Below, piece after piece: positions 53,092-62,474 of a stretch of DNA of 64,000 nt. The position numbers and the translations under genes were made by a program. The first letter of the stretch is position 1. Every line of letters starts with the position of its first letter. The notes below the pieces were generated by a model, which did not search any database, was not told where the DNA came from, and worked only from the letters and a program-made list of their open reading frames with translations. The stretch comes from a bacterium (GTDB lineage: Bacteria; Auribacterota; UBA3054): the NCBI GenBank assembly GCA_017963805.1, contig JAGCTE010000071.1:1-64000 (forward strand), in the 5' to 3' direction.

Positions 53092-54164
53092 AACGAGATG
53101 CTTTCTTTGAGCATTTCCTCCGTGTCATGCTCGATAAGTGGCAGAATGAGACGGTCGAGGTCGCCGTCCATTATTTCTCCCAGGGCGTGGACCGTCAAGC
53201 CTATGCGGTGATCCGTCACGCGGTTCTGGGGGAAGTTGTAGGTTCTTACTTTGTCGCTGCGGTCTCCGCTGCCGACCATCGTCTTCCTCTGGTCGGAGCG
53301 TTCCTTCGCGGCGTCCTGTCTTTCTTTTTCCAGAAGGCGGGCCTGCAGGACGCGCATGGCTTTCGCCTTATTCTTATATTGGCTTCTCTCATCCTGGCAG
53401 GTGACGACAAGCCCGGTCGGGAGGTGCGTTATCCTGATGGCGGAGTCGGTCGTGTTGACGTGCTGGCCGCCGGCGCCGGTGGAGCGGTAGATGTCGATCC
53501 TCAAGTCCTCCGGCTTGATGTCGACCGTCACTTCCTCCTGCTCAGGCAGGACCACCACGGAGGCCGCGGAGGTGTGTATCCTGCCCTGCGTCTCCGTTTC
53601 CGGCACTCTTTGCACCCTGTGCACGCCGGCTTCGTACTTCATGTGCGAATATACGGCTTCGCCCTGGATGCTGAAGATTATTTCCTTAAGGCCTCCGGCC
53701 GCGGCAGGGCTCGTGTTCATCGTCTCGATCTTCCAGCCCTGGCGTTCCGCGTAGCGGGAATACATCCTGAAAAGCTCGGAAGCGAACAGCGCCGCTTCTT
53801 CGCCGCCGGTGCCGGCCCTGATTTCCATAATGGTGTTCGCTTCGTCGTAAGGGTCTTTGGGCAGAAGCAGGACCATCATGGCCTTTTCGAGCTCCTCAGC
53901 TTTGGCGGTCATTTCCGTAAGCTCGCTCTTGGCCAGCTCGACCAGTTCGTGATCCTCGTTTTCGGAAATGATCTTTTCGCAGTCCTCCACAGCCGACTGG
54001 GCGTCGCCGAGGGCTCGGCCTGTCTCCACCACGGCTTTCAAGTGTTTGTGGCGGCGGGTCAGTTCGCGCAGACGCTTAGAATCGGAAGCGGTCTCGGGCA
54101 GCCCGAGCTCTTCTTCGATCCTCGCTATCTCGGCGGCTTGTGCGGTTATGTCGAATACTTTCAT
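53088..54164 (-). CDS. prfA: Peptide chain release factor 1
   Basis: 358-residue factor for UAA/UAG stops. [22 protein letters not shown] contains the GGQ peptidyl-hydrolysis motif; [17 protein letters not shown] carries the PxT (P-E-T) stop-codon recognition tripeptide of RF1 rather than the SPF of RF2. The Gln of GGQ is normally methylated by PrmC, whose gene is not adjacent. Upstream lies rpmE with a terminator between them. Confidence 0.96.
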   Translation of the reverse strand: MKVFDITAQAAEIARIEEELGLPETASDSKRLRELTRRHKHLKAVVETGRALGDAQSAVEDCEKIISENEDHELVELAKSELTEMTAKAEELEKAMMVLLLPKDPYDEANTIMEIRAGTGGEEAALFASELFRMYSRYAERQGWKIETMNTSPAAAGGLKEIIFSIQGEAVYSHMKYEAGVHRVQRVPETETQGRIHTSAASVVVLPEQEEVTVDIKPEDLRIDIYRSTGAGGQHVNTTDSAIRITHLPTGLVVTCQDERSQYKNKAKAMRVLQARLLEKERQDAAKERSDQRKTMVGSGDRSDKVRTYNFPQNRVTDHRIGLTVHALGEIMDGDLDRLILPLIEHDTEEMLKESISL

Positions 54165-54180
54165 GCCTTAAGTGAAGAGC

Positions 54181-54233
54181 AAAAAAAACGAAGCCCACAG
54201 CCCGTCAAAAATAACGCGCGTCGTGAGCTTCGT
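54181..54233 (-). terminator. Intrinsic terminator after rpmE
   Basis: Minus strand ACGAAGCTCAC...GTGGGCTTCGT (11 bp, one G-U) followed by at least seven T. Confidence 0.78.
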
Positions 54234-54255
54234 GTGACAGGGGAAAAAAGACCTC

Positions 54256-54459
54256 TTAGTCTTTTTTGCCGTAACGACGGTTGAACTTCTCGACGCGGCC
54301 GGCCGTGTCGACGAATTTCTGCTTACCCGTGAAGAAGGGGTGACATTCGGAGCAAATACCGATATGCATGTCCTTTACTGTGGCGCCGACTTTGAAAACA
54401 TGGCCGCAGGCACAGGTGATGGTCGTCTGTTCGTAGTTGGGGTGGATCTTTTCTTTCAT
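54256..54459 (-). CDS. rpmE: 50S ribosomal protein L31, zinc-binding type
   Basis: 67 residues. [11 protein letters not shown] and [29 protein letters not shown] are diagnostic, with Cys at CxC and CxxC positions for the zinc-bound (C+) form. AGGTCAAAGTA precedes the ATG weakly. Transcribed from its own promoter and mostly terminated before prfA. Confidence 0.96.
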   Translation of the reverse strand: MKEKIHPNYEQTTITCACGHVFKVGATVKDMHIGICSECHPFFTGKQKFVDTAGRVEKFNRRYGKKD

Positions 54460-54502
54460 TACTTTGACCTGATTCAGTTATAGTTATTTAATGGTAGAGG
54501 AT

Positions 54503-54531
54503 ATTATACTGAAACAAGGGCTCAAAAGCAA
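54503..54531 (-). promoter_or_regulatory. Promoter of rpmE
   Basis: Minus strand TTGCTT, 17-nt spacer, TATAAT. The same TTGCTT -35 is used for iorAB. Confidence 0.7.
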
Positions 54532-54541
54532 GGGAGGCCTT

Positions 54542-55378
54542 TTAAACCAAAGCCATCATTTCGTAGGCTAAGGTGGCGGCGGTGAAGTCGTAGGCGTGGA
54601 AATTCTTGATGGGGGAGAATTCCACCAGGTCCAGGCCGATTATCGTTCTTCCTTTGGTTAGTTCCGCGAGGAGGTCAAGCGTTTGGTACCAGAGGAGGCC
54701 GCCGGGAACGGGTGTCCCGGTGGCGGGCATAATAGCGGAGTCCAGGCCGTCGATGTCGAAGGAGACGTAGATCTTCTTGGGGAAATTCGCGGGAAGGAGT
54801 TTGTTTTTCTTTCTTTCCTTGAAGCGGCGGAAGAGTTCCTCAGCGTCGTGGAAAGTCACTTTGTTTTTCTTGTCCTGTCTAAAGTCTTGTTCTTCCTGAC
54901 AGTAGGAGCGGGTGCCGAACTGCGCTATGGGGATATTAAGCTCGCTGATACGGCGCATGACGGAGGCGTGGGAGAGAGGGTCATCTTCGTAGGCGAAGCG
55001 GAGGTCGGCGTGGGCGTCAAACTGTATGAGGCCTATTTCAGGGCCATAGAAGGCTTTTAAAGCCTTGATCGCCGGAAGAGTGACTGTGTGTTCGCCTCCC
55101 AGAAGAAAGGGGGTAGAATGGCACTTCAAGGCGTACGAGACGGCTTTTTCAATGGCATTGAGAGTGGGGGCGGGCTTGGCTGTGTAGATGCCATTTTCGC
55201 CGGGAGCAAAGCCTCGCTGAATCTTCTCAAGCTGGGAGGAGGATTCTATTATGGCTTTGGGGCCGAGCTTCGTGCCGGTGCCGTAGGAAACGCTCTTTTC
55301 GTAGGGGGCGGGAATGACGTGGAAAGCGGCCTCGGTGGGCTTGGCGGGCTTGAATTCGGAATCAAGGAAGGCGGTCAT
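54542..55378 (-). CDS. speB: Agmatinase (ureohydrolase)
   Basis: 278-residue manganese enzyme converting agmatine to putrescine and urea. The start is ATG 55378 (MTAFLDSEFKPAKPTEAAFH), overlapping the decarboxylase stop by 4 nt; the longer frame to 55495 is inside that gene. Metal ligands appear in LLGGEHTVTLP, IQFDAHADLR and SFDIDGLDS. Context with the carboxynorspermidine genes supports agmatinase over arginase or formiminoglutamase. Confidence 0.9.
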   Translation of the reverse strand: MTAFLDSEFKPAKPTEAAFHVIPAPYEKSVSYGTGTKLGPKAIIESSSQLEKIQRGFAPGENGIYTAKPAPTLNAIEKAVSYALKCHSTPFLLGGEHTVTLPAIKALKAFYGPEIGLIQFDAHADLRFAYEDDPLSHASVMRRISELNIPIAQFGTRSYCQEEQDFRQDKKNKVTFHDAEELFRRFKERKKNKLLPANFPKKIYVSFDIDGLDSAIMPATGTPVPGGLLWYQTLDLLAELTKGRTIIGLDLVEFSPIKNFHAYDFTAATLAYEMMALV

Positions 55379-56516
55379 AGTTTTGCTCCCAGTCTTGAGG
55401 CGTAGTCTTCGTAGGTGAATTCTCTTATGAGCTTCGTTTCGCCGCTGGCTTTCTGGTAGGCGAGGCTGGGAAGATCGATGCCGTTGAACATGCAAGTCTT
55501 GACGAAGGAATAGATCGCCATGTCGGTGAAGACAAGGCGGTCTCCGACTTTAAGCTCGTGGTCGAAGGAGTAGTCGCCGATGTAGTCGCCGGCCAAACAG
55601 GTGAGGGCGCCCAGACGGTAGGTGTAGGGCTTTTCCTTGGGCTGTCCTGAGCCAATGATGTAGGGGCGGTAGGGCATCTCCAGAACGTCCGGCATATGGT
55701 TGGCGGCGGAGGTGTCCAAGATGGCGATCGGCATGCCGTTCTCGATGATGTCGAGGACGGTCGTTACGAGGTATCCGGCGTTGATGGCCACGGCTTCGCC
55801 CGGCTCGAGATAAACCGTCTTAAGATCGAAAGCGGTCTTGAACTGTTTGATGAGCTTGACGAGATGATCGCGGTCGTAGTCTTCGTTAGTGATGTGCTGG
55901 CCGCCGCCCATGTTGATCCAGTCAAGGTCGCGGAGGAACTTGCCGAATTTTTTTGCGACGACGTCGAGAGTGCGCTCAAGAACGTCGGACTTCTGCTCGC
56001 ACATGGTGTGGAAATGCAGCCCGGAGATCTCCTTTACGCCATGCTTTTCCAGATCCTCGGCTTTCACGCCGAAGCGGGAATAAGGGGCGCAGGGGTCGTA
56101 AATCTTGGTTTCAACTTCCGAATACTCGGGATTGATCCTTAAACCTGTTTGTATCTCACGGCCGGAATTCTGAAGCGTCGGTTTGTGATGACGGAGCTGG
56201 GAGAAGGAGTTGAAGACGATGTGGTCGGCGAGCTTGACGATCTCCTGCATGTCCTCATCAGAGAAAGCCGGGGCGTAGACGTGAGTCTCACCGCCAAAAT
56301 TCTCTTTGCCGAATCTGGCTTCGAAAAGGCCGCTGGAGCAGGTGCCGTCAAGATAAGGCTTGAGCGTTTGGGCAGCCTCCGGCATGGCGAAACACTTGAG
56401 AGCCCAGAGGATCCTGCAGTCCGCTTTCTCCCGGACTTCCTTGAGAAGCTGGCCGTTTCTTATGAGATCAGCTTCCGTGATGACGAAAGCCGGAGTCTTC
56501 AGTTCCGGGAAATTTT

Positions 56517-56538
<22 letters not shown>
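55375..56538 (-). CDS. nspC: Carboxynorspermidine/carboxyspermidine decarboxylase
   Basis: 387-residue PLP fold-III enzyme giving spermidine (or norspermidine). RILWALKCFAMPE holds the PLP Lys; SGLHFHTMCEQ, DWINMGGGQHIT and YLEPGEAVAINAGYLVTTVLDI match NspC; SAANHMPDVLEMPYRP is a family-specific block. It overlaps the synthase gene by 22 nt and the agmatinase gene by 4 nt. Confidence 0.93.
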
Positions 56539-57707
<1,169 letters not shown>

Positions 57708-57728
57708 TGTTGTTCCTTGATGTGTTTT

Positions 57729-58679
57729 TTAAAGAATATTTTCCTTTTCCTCTTTCAGGACTTCCGGGGATTTGCTGTCCATGATGCGGTCTTTCATTTC
57801 CCTGATGTCGGAGGCGCTGCGCCTTCTGTTTCCGTAGCGGCGTTTTTTACGCCTGGGCTTTCTTTCCGTTTCGTCGATCGGTTTTATGACGGGCTTGCTG
57901 CTTTCCTCCGCCAGTTTCCTCGCGGCTTTCTTTTCCTTCTTCTCCAGGCTCGGGTTGGGAGTGAAGAGAATGAAGAGCGACATGTAGAGGCTCTGCTTGA
58001 AGTCCCTTCTGGCTCTGGCGGGCTTCGTCACGTAATTCTGCCCGACCGTGACCGCCAGATGCCCGACTCTCAGTTTCAGCCCGTAGGCGTGGCGCAGGAT
58101 GTGGGCGGTCAAAAGATAATTGTGCTTGCAGGGCGGCAGCGTCGCGATGACTTTTTTGGAGAGCATGCGGTAATTGCACAAGGGGTCGTTCAGCCTGTAG
58201 CCGTACTTGAACTTGATGCAGGAATCGGCCAGAATGTTGGCCCACTTGGTTAGGGTGGGGATGCTTCTCCTGTTCTTCTCGCGGCTCCCGCAGATGATGT
58301 CGGCGTTCCTGATCTGCGCTATCCTGACGAAGCGGTGCATGTCGCCTGGCTCGTGCTGGCCGCTGCCGGACAAGAAGATCGCGTATTTGAAATTGCTGTC
58401 CCTGAGATAGGCTACGGCGGTGTTGAACGAGGCGATCATGCCTCTTGTGGAAACGTGCGTTATGATCTCCGCCCTCGACTGCTGGGCAAGTTCGACGGTA
58501 CGGTCAGAGGAACCGTCGTCAACGACGATGCAGCGCTCGCATTTGCGCAGCGATTTCTTGACCACGTTCTGGATCGTCTTCTCGTCGTTGTACGCCAGTA
58601 TTACGGCGACGAGCCCGTCCGAGAGGGGCTGCTTGCGTCCAGTTGATCCGCTTTCGTATTCGTCCGGGAAAGTGATCAT
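57729..58679 (-). CDS. Glycosyltransferase family 2 protein with altered metal site
   Basis: 316 residues. VAVILAYNDEKTIQNVVKKSL and CIVVDDGSSDRTVELAQ form the GT-A nucleotide fold of dolichyl-phosphate-mannose-synthase-like enzymes. Where that family has a DAD/DxD metal motif before GQHxP, this protein reads FLSGSGQHEPGD, lacking the Asp pair, so its activity is uncertain. The C-terminal 75 residues are highly basic then mixed-charge (KPRRKKRRYGNRRRSAS), with no clear membrane helix. Adjacent (no gap) to the lipoyl-domain gene. Confidence 0.8.
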   Translation of the reverse strand: MITFPDEYESGSTGRKQPLSDGLVAVILAYNDEKTIQNVVKKSLRKCERCIVVDDGSSDRTVELAQQSRAEIITHVSTRGMIASFNTAVAYLRDSNFKYAIFLSGSGQHEPGDMHRFVRIAQIRNADIICGSREKNRRSIPTLTKWANILADSCIKFKYGYRLNDPLCNYRMLSKKVIATLPPCKHNYLLTAHILRHAYGLKLRVGHLAVTVGQNYVTKPARARRDFKQSLYMSLFILFTPNPSLEKKEKKAARKLAEESSKPVIKPIDETERKPRRKKRRYGNRRRSASDIREMKDRIMDSKSPEVLKEEKENIL

Positions 58680-58919
58680 TTACACTTCCATGGTTAGGAG
58701 GACCGTGTCGTTTTCGAGACGGTCGTCAGATTTAACGAGCAGATCCGAGATCCTGCCGTCGCAGGGGACGGACAGGACGAGACTGGCCTTGTCGGTCACG
58801 ATCTCGCAGAGGTCGTCGCCTTCCTTAACGGTATCGCCCGGCCTGACCAGCCAATCGACGAAGGTGACGTCCTTAAGTTCGTCCGCCAGGAAGGCGAGGG
58901 TAAATTCTTTTTTTGCCAT
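58680..58919 (-). CDS. Stand-alone lipoyl/biotinyl-domain protein
   Basis: 79 residues comprising just one swinging-arm domain: FLADELKDVTFVDWLVRPGDTVKEGDDLCEIVTDKASLVLSV..., with TDKAS holding the expected lipoylated Lys at about residue 44. Too short for GcvH (about 125) and not fused to an E2 or carboxylase. It lies between hisG (1 nt) and the GT2 gene (0 nt). Which enzyme it serves is unknown; a lipoate ligase or E3 is not seen here. Confidence 0.82.
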   Translation of the reverse strand: MAKKEFTLAFLADELKDVTFVDWLVRPGDTVKEGDDLCEIVTDKASLVLSVPCDGRISDLLVKSDDRLENDTVLLTMEV

Positions 58920-58920
58920 T

Positions 58921-59805
58921 TTAGGGAATGACCTTGCTTAAAGGATATTCGATGATGTCCTGGGCGCCGAGCGATTTCAGCTGCGGGATGAGATCCCTGC
59001 TGGTGACTTCGTCGAGCACGACTTCCATGGCCACCCAGTCCTTGTTCTTCAGAGGCGAGATCGTCGGTTCCCTCATGCAGGGAAGAATGGCGGAGATCTC
59101 CTCAAGTTTCGACAAAGGAGCGTTGAGCTTCAATCCGACTTTGTCCCTGGCTCTCAGGGCGCCCTGAAGGAGCGTGGCGAGATTCTCTATCTTCGTCTTT
59201 TTGAAGGGATCTTTCATCGCTTCTTTGTTGGCGATGAAGCGCGTCGTGGAAGTTGTGAGCGTGTCGATGATCCTGAGGTTGTTCGCTCTCAGGGAGGAGC
59301 CGGTCTCTGTCAGCTCGACGATGGCGTCGACGAGGTTAGGGCACTTGACTTCCGTGGCGCCCCAGGAAAATTCGATCTTAACGTTGATGCCTTTTTCCGC
59401 GAAATATTTCTTCGTCATGTTGACGGCTTCCGTGGCAATCAGTTTGCCCTCTAAGTCCTCGGGCTTCTGATAGGGGCTGTCGTTGTGGACGCAGAGCACC
59501 CATCTCACCGGGTTGGCGGTGGCCTTGCTGTACATCATCTCGCAGATCTCGACGACGTCGCTCTGGTTCTCGACGATCCAGTCGTGACCGCAGATGCCAC
59601 AGTCAAGGTGCCCGGCTTCCACATAGCGGGACATTTCCTGGGAGCGGATGAGGATCGGCTTGATGTCGGGATCGTTGATGGACGGATAATAGGAGCGGCT
59701 GCTGATATTGACGGTGTAGCCGGCTTTGCGGAATATCTCGCAGGTGGCGGCTTCCAGACTGCCTTTTGGGAGCCCAAGCACCAGTTTGCCTTCAAAAGTT
59801 TCCAT
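58921..59805 (-). CDS. hisG: ATP phosphoribosyltransferase, long form
   Basis: First and regulated step of histidine synthesis, joining ATP and PRPP. LVLGLPKGSLEAATCEIFRKAGY is the start signature; DCGICGHDWIVE, ATEAVNMTKKYFAEKGI and ELTETGSSLRANNLRIIDTL form the catalytic domain. The last 80 residues (APLSKLEEISAILPCMREPTISPLKN...) are the ACT-like feedback domain of the HisG-long type, so no HisZ is needed. No other his gene is nearby. Confidence 0.95.
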   Translation of the reverse strand: METFEGKLVLGLPKGSLEAATCEIFRKAGYTVNISSRSYYPSINDPDIKPILIRSQEMSRYVEAGHLDCGICGHDWIVENQSDVVEICEMMYSKATANPVRWVLCVHNDSPYQKPEDLEGKLIATEAVNMTKKYFAEKGINVKIEFSWGATEVKCPNLVDAIVELTETGSSLRANNLRIIDTLTTSTTRFIANKEAMKDPFKKTKIENLATLLQGALRARDKVGLKLNAPLSKLEEISAILPCMREPTISPLKNKDWVAMEVVLDEVTSRDLIPQLKSLGAQDIIEYPLSKVIP

Positions 59806-59811
59806 TATTTT

Positions 59812-60843
59812 TTACTGATTGTTGTTGAAGTTGAAAAGTTCGTCCACGATGGGACCGTCGTAATTCAGATGAAGATGATCGTAAGCTTTTTTCAGAGGAA
59901 CGCGGCCCTTGTTGGTCCGCATGATGAAACCCTGCTGGATGAGGTAGGGCTCTATCACTTCCTCGATGGTGGAGACTTCCTCGCTTATGGTCACGGCGAT
60001 GTTGTTGACGCCGGTGGGGCGGCCGCCGAATTTTTCGATGAGCGCCAGAAGATAGGCGTGATCCATGTCGTCGAGGCCGAGTTCGTCTATCCTAAGCATG
60101 TCGAGGGCTTCCCTCGCCAGTTTTTGCGTGATGACGCCGTCGCCCTTGACCTGGGCGTAGTCCCTGACGCGTCGGACCAGGAAGTTCGCGATCCTAGGCG
60201 TTCCGCGGGACCTCCCGGCTATCTCGGAGAGAGCCTCCTCTTCGATGCCTGTCTTCAGGATCATGGCGGAGCGCCTCACGATCTCGCAGAGTTCCTTTAC
60301 GCTGTAGAATTCGAGCCTCAAGGATATGCCGAAGCGCTCCCTCAAAGGCGCCGTCAGGTTTCCCATCCTGGTCGTCGCGCCGATAAGCGTGAAATGCTTG
60401 AGGTCGAGCCTCACCGAGCGAGCCTGCGGGCCCTGGTCGATCATGATGTCGATCATGAAGTCCTCCATGGCGGAATAGAGATATTCCTCCACGGAAGAAT
60501 CGAGGCGGTGGATCTCGTCGATGAAGAGGATGTCGCCGTTCTCAAGGTTGGTCAGAAGCCCGGCCAGGTCTCCCGGCTTTTCGATTATGGGGCCGGAAGT
60601 CGTCTTGATGGACACGCCTCTCTCCTGGGCGATGATGTTAGCCAGCGTCGTTTTGCCGAGCCCCGGAGGGCCGTAAAGGAGGATGTGGTCGACAGCTTCG
60701 TCTCTTCTTCTGGCGGCTTCCACCGCGATGTGAAGCTGTTCCTTGATCCTCTCCTGCCCGGTGAAGTCAGAGAAGCGCTGGGGCCTCAGGGTGAGGTCGA
60801 CAAGGTCGTCCTTTTGCGGAATATTTCTAATAAGGGAACTCAT
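59812..60843 (-). CDS. ruvB: Holliday junction helicase RuvB
   Basis: 343-residue AAA+ motor. [19 protein letters not shown], Walker [16 protein letters not shown], Walker [25 protein letters not shown], sensor [26 protein letters not shown], and C-terminal winged helix [17 protein letters not shown]...[13 protein letters not shown]. Unlinked from ruvAC. It heads a seven-gene unit ruvB-hisG-lipoyl-GT2-polyamine genes with gaps of 6, 1, 0 and 21 nt, then overlaps. Confidence 0.97.
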   Translation of the reverse strand: MSSLIRNIPQKDDLVDLTLRPQRFSDFTGQERIKEQLHIAVEAARRRDEAVDHILLYGPPGLGKTTLANIIAQERGVSIKTTSGPIIEKPGDLAGLLTNLENGDILFIDEIHRLDSSVEEYLYSAMEDFMIDIMIDQGPQARSVRLDLKHFTLIGATTRMGNLTAPLRERFGISLRLEFYSVKELCEIVRRSAMILKTGIEEEALSEIAGRSRGTPRIANFLVRRVRDYAQVKGDGVITQKLAREALDMLRIDELGLDDMDHAYLLALIEKFGGRPTGVNNIAVTISEEVSTIEEVIEPYLIQQGFIMRTNKGRVPLKKAYDHLHLNYDGPIVDELFNFNNNQ

Positions 60844-60851
60844 ATCTTTTC

Positions 60852-60862
60852 ATTTTACCAAA
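60852..60862 (-). promoter_or_regulatory. Near-leaderless promoter of ruvB
   Basis: Minus strand TTTTTGG-TAAAAT; the -10 box ends 8 nt before the ATG at 60843, leaving at most one or two leader bases. Confidence 0.55.
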
Positions 60863-60898
60863 AAGTCCCCGCGATGAATGTCATGATTATACCGAGAC

Positions 60899-60938
60899 GA
60901 AAAAAGGATACCTCCCAAAGCGAACTCACGGAGGATGC
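60899..60938. repeat. Palindromic repeat element, partial left-half copy
   Basis: Left-arm-like AAAAAAGGATACCTCCC followed by a 21-nt block (60918-60938) identical to the left core of copy B (60975-60995). The loop and right half are missing. It stands 14 nt before copy B, in the same orientation. Confidence 0.75.
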
Positions 60939-60952
60939 CAATGATGTTCGAG

Positions 60953-61052
60953 CGCGAACGCGGCATGTACCCTTAAGCGAACTCACGGAGGATGCAAATC
61001 AAGGCCATGCACGCGTAGTCCGTGAGCGAGGGGTATATGCCGCGTTTACGCG
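60953..61052. repeat. Palindromic repeat element, full copy B
   Basis: Outer arms AACGCGGCATGTACCC (60957-60972) and GGGTATATGCCGCGTT (61031-61046) pair over 16 bp including one G-U, with CGCG/CGCG extending outside. The core 60975-61028 is identical to copy A at 50 of 54 positions; the inner stem TCACGGA/TCCGTGA is kept and ATGC/GCGT pairs with one G-U. The arms differ in sequence from copy A yet still pair. Located between the rho stop and the ruvB promoter. Confidence 0.85.
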
Positions 61053-61058
61053 ACGCAA

Positions 61059-62303
61059 TTATCCGCGGAGCGAGGCCAGTAGCGCTTTATTCGTATCGTA
61101 GCGCGCGATGAGTTCCTTCAGTGTCACCGCGGCGTCCTTCACGTTCTCATCCGCCAGGATGCGGCGGAGCGTCACGATCTTGGCGTATTCTTTCGCGGAG
61201 TAGAGAAGCTCTTCGCGGCGGGTGCCGGACTGATAGACGTTGATGGCGGGGAAGATCCTCGCTTCCGCCAAGACGCGGTCGAGGACGATCTCGCAGTTGC
61301 CGGTCCCTTTGAATTCCTGGAAGATCAGTTCGTCCATGCGGGAGCCGGTGTCAACTAAAGCGGTGGCGATGATGGTGAGCGATCCGCCGTTCTCTATTTT
61401 CCTCGCCATGCCGAAGAAGCGGCGGGGTATCTCCATGGAGCCGGGCGCCAGGCCGCCGGACATAAGCTTGTTGGAGTAAACGTTGTTCAGGTTGAAAGCG
61501 CGGCCGGTCCTCGTTATGCTGTCGAGCAGCACGACCACGTCTTTGCCGCATTCCAGTTCCACCTTTATCGTGTCCATGGTGGCCCTGACCAATTCGACAT
61601 GCTCCTTGGGAGTCTGGTCGTTGCAGGAGGCGAAGACGTCGACGCCCTCGAGGACGCGCTTGAACTGGGTGACTTCCTCGGGCCTTTCGTCGACAAGAAG
61701 GACTATGACGTGGGTTTCCGGGGAAACTTTCTTAATGGAAGAGGCCAGCTTTTCCAGAATGGTGGTCTTGCCGGCCTTCGGGGGAGAGACGATCAAGGCT
61801 CGCGTGCCTTTGCCGATCGGCGTCACCAGGTCTATTATGCGCATGGTCTCGTCGCCGGTCGCGGCGAGGTTGAAGCGTTCGTCGGGGGCCACGGCCGGAA
61901 GTTCCGGAAGCTGTGGCCTGAAGCGGAAAACTTCGGGTAGCAGTCCGTTCACGGAATCGATCTCATAGACCCATTTCTTGCCGTCTATTTCGGCCATGCG
62001 CCCTTCAATGAAGGCGCCCTGTATGAGGCCGTAGCGGCGGCAGAGCTCCTGGCGGATGTATATCTCGTCGCCATCGGGCTTGAAGGACCTTTCCGGTTTC
62101 CTTAAAATTGGGCCTTTGTCGTTGCGTCTCACCACGCCGGAAACGGGGGTGAATTCCTGAGGCGGTTCCTCAAGGACGGGATCTTTGTGGAACTTGTTGT
62201 CGAAATAACGTCTGCGGCCGCCGTAATTCCGGAATTTGCCGTTGTTGTTGTTTCTGTTTTTGTAGAAACGACCTTTGCGCTGTTTGTTGCTGTAATTAGC
62301 CAT
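61059..62303 (-). CDS. rho: Transcription termination factor Rho with unusual N-terminus
   Basis: 414-residue hexameric RNA translocase. Walker A SPPKAGKTTILEKLASS, Walker B VIVLLVDERPEEVTQF, Q-loop region NDQTPKEHVELVRATMDTIKVE, DSITRTGRAFNLNN and EFKGTGNCEIVLDR are all present. The N-terminal 60 residues are Asn/Arg/Gly/Lys-rich (NKQRKGRFYKNRNNNNGKF) instead of the normal helical Rho-N domain, before a cold-shock-like RNA site (EIYIRQELCRRYGLIQGAFIEG). Such basic low-complexity insertions are known in Rho of several phyla and alter RNA binding or phase behaviour. Confidence 0.96.
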   Translation of the reverse strand: MANYSNKQRKGRFYKNRNNNNGKFRNYGGRRRYFDNKFHKDPVLEEPPQEFTPVSGVVRRNDKGPILRKPERSFKPDGDEIYIRQELCRRYGLIQGAFIEGRMAEIDGKKWVYEIDSVNGLLPEVFRFRPQLPELPAVAPDERFNLAATGDETMRIIDLVTPIGKGTRALIVSPPKAGKTTILEKLASSIKKVSPETHVIVLLVDERPEEVTQFKRVLEGVDVFASCNDQTPKEHVELVRATMDTIKVELECGKDVVVLLDSITRTGRAFNLNNVYSNKLMSGGLAPGSMEIPRRFFGMARKIENGGSLTIIATALVDTGSRMDELIFQEFKGTGNCEIVLDRVLAEARIFPAINVYQSGTRREELLYSAKEYAKIVTLRRILADENVKDAAVTLKELIARYDTNKALLASLRG

Positions 62304-62440
62304 GTAATTGCAAAAATTGATTAATGAGCTTCTTGCAAGAGGGAGGGAAAATGCCGTCGCGTGAGCGACAAAAATAAACGATCAGTCGTAAAACTCTTAA
62401 GGCGCGGTAAAAAAGAAGAGCGCCATGATCATTTGTGGAA
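62304..62440 (-). promoter_or_regulatory. Long 5' leader of rho
   Basis: About 130 nt between the predicted start site and the rho ATG. It contains a GTCGC-TCAC-GCGAC hairpin (62354-62367) and C/T-rich stretches. Rho commonly attenuates its own mRNA in the leader; this role is inferred. Confidence 0.4.
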
Positions 62441-62470
62441 ATGGTAGCATAAGCGCTCTTTCGTTGTCAA
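62441..62470 (-). promoter_or_regulatory. Promoter of rho
   Basis: Minus strand TTGACA (62465-62470), 18-nt spacer ending TGC, TACCAT (62441-62446): consensus -35 with an extended -10. Confidence 0.7.
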
Positions 62471-62474
62471 GGTC

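Noticed and set aside
59485-61101. 538-codon plus-strand open frame across hisG, ruvB and the palindromic repeats
   Set aside because: It is antisense to well-identified hisG and ruvB; its end merely translates the repeat cores (giving a repeated SELTEDAN peptide). GC-rich codon use makes long antisense frames common here.
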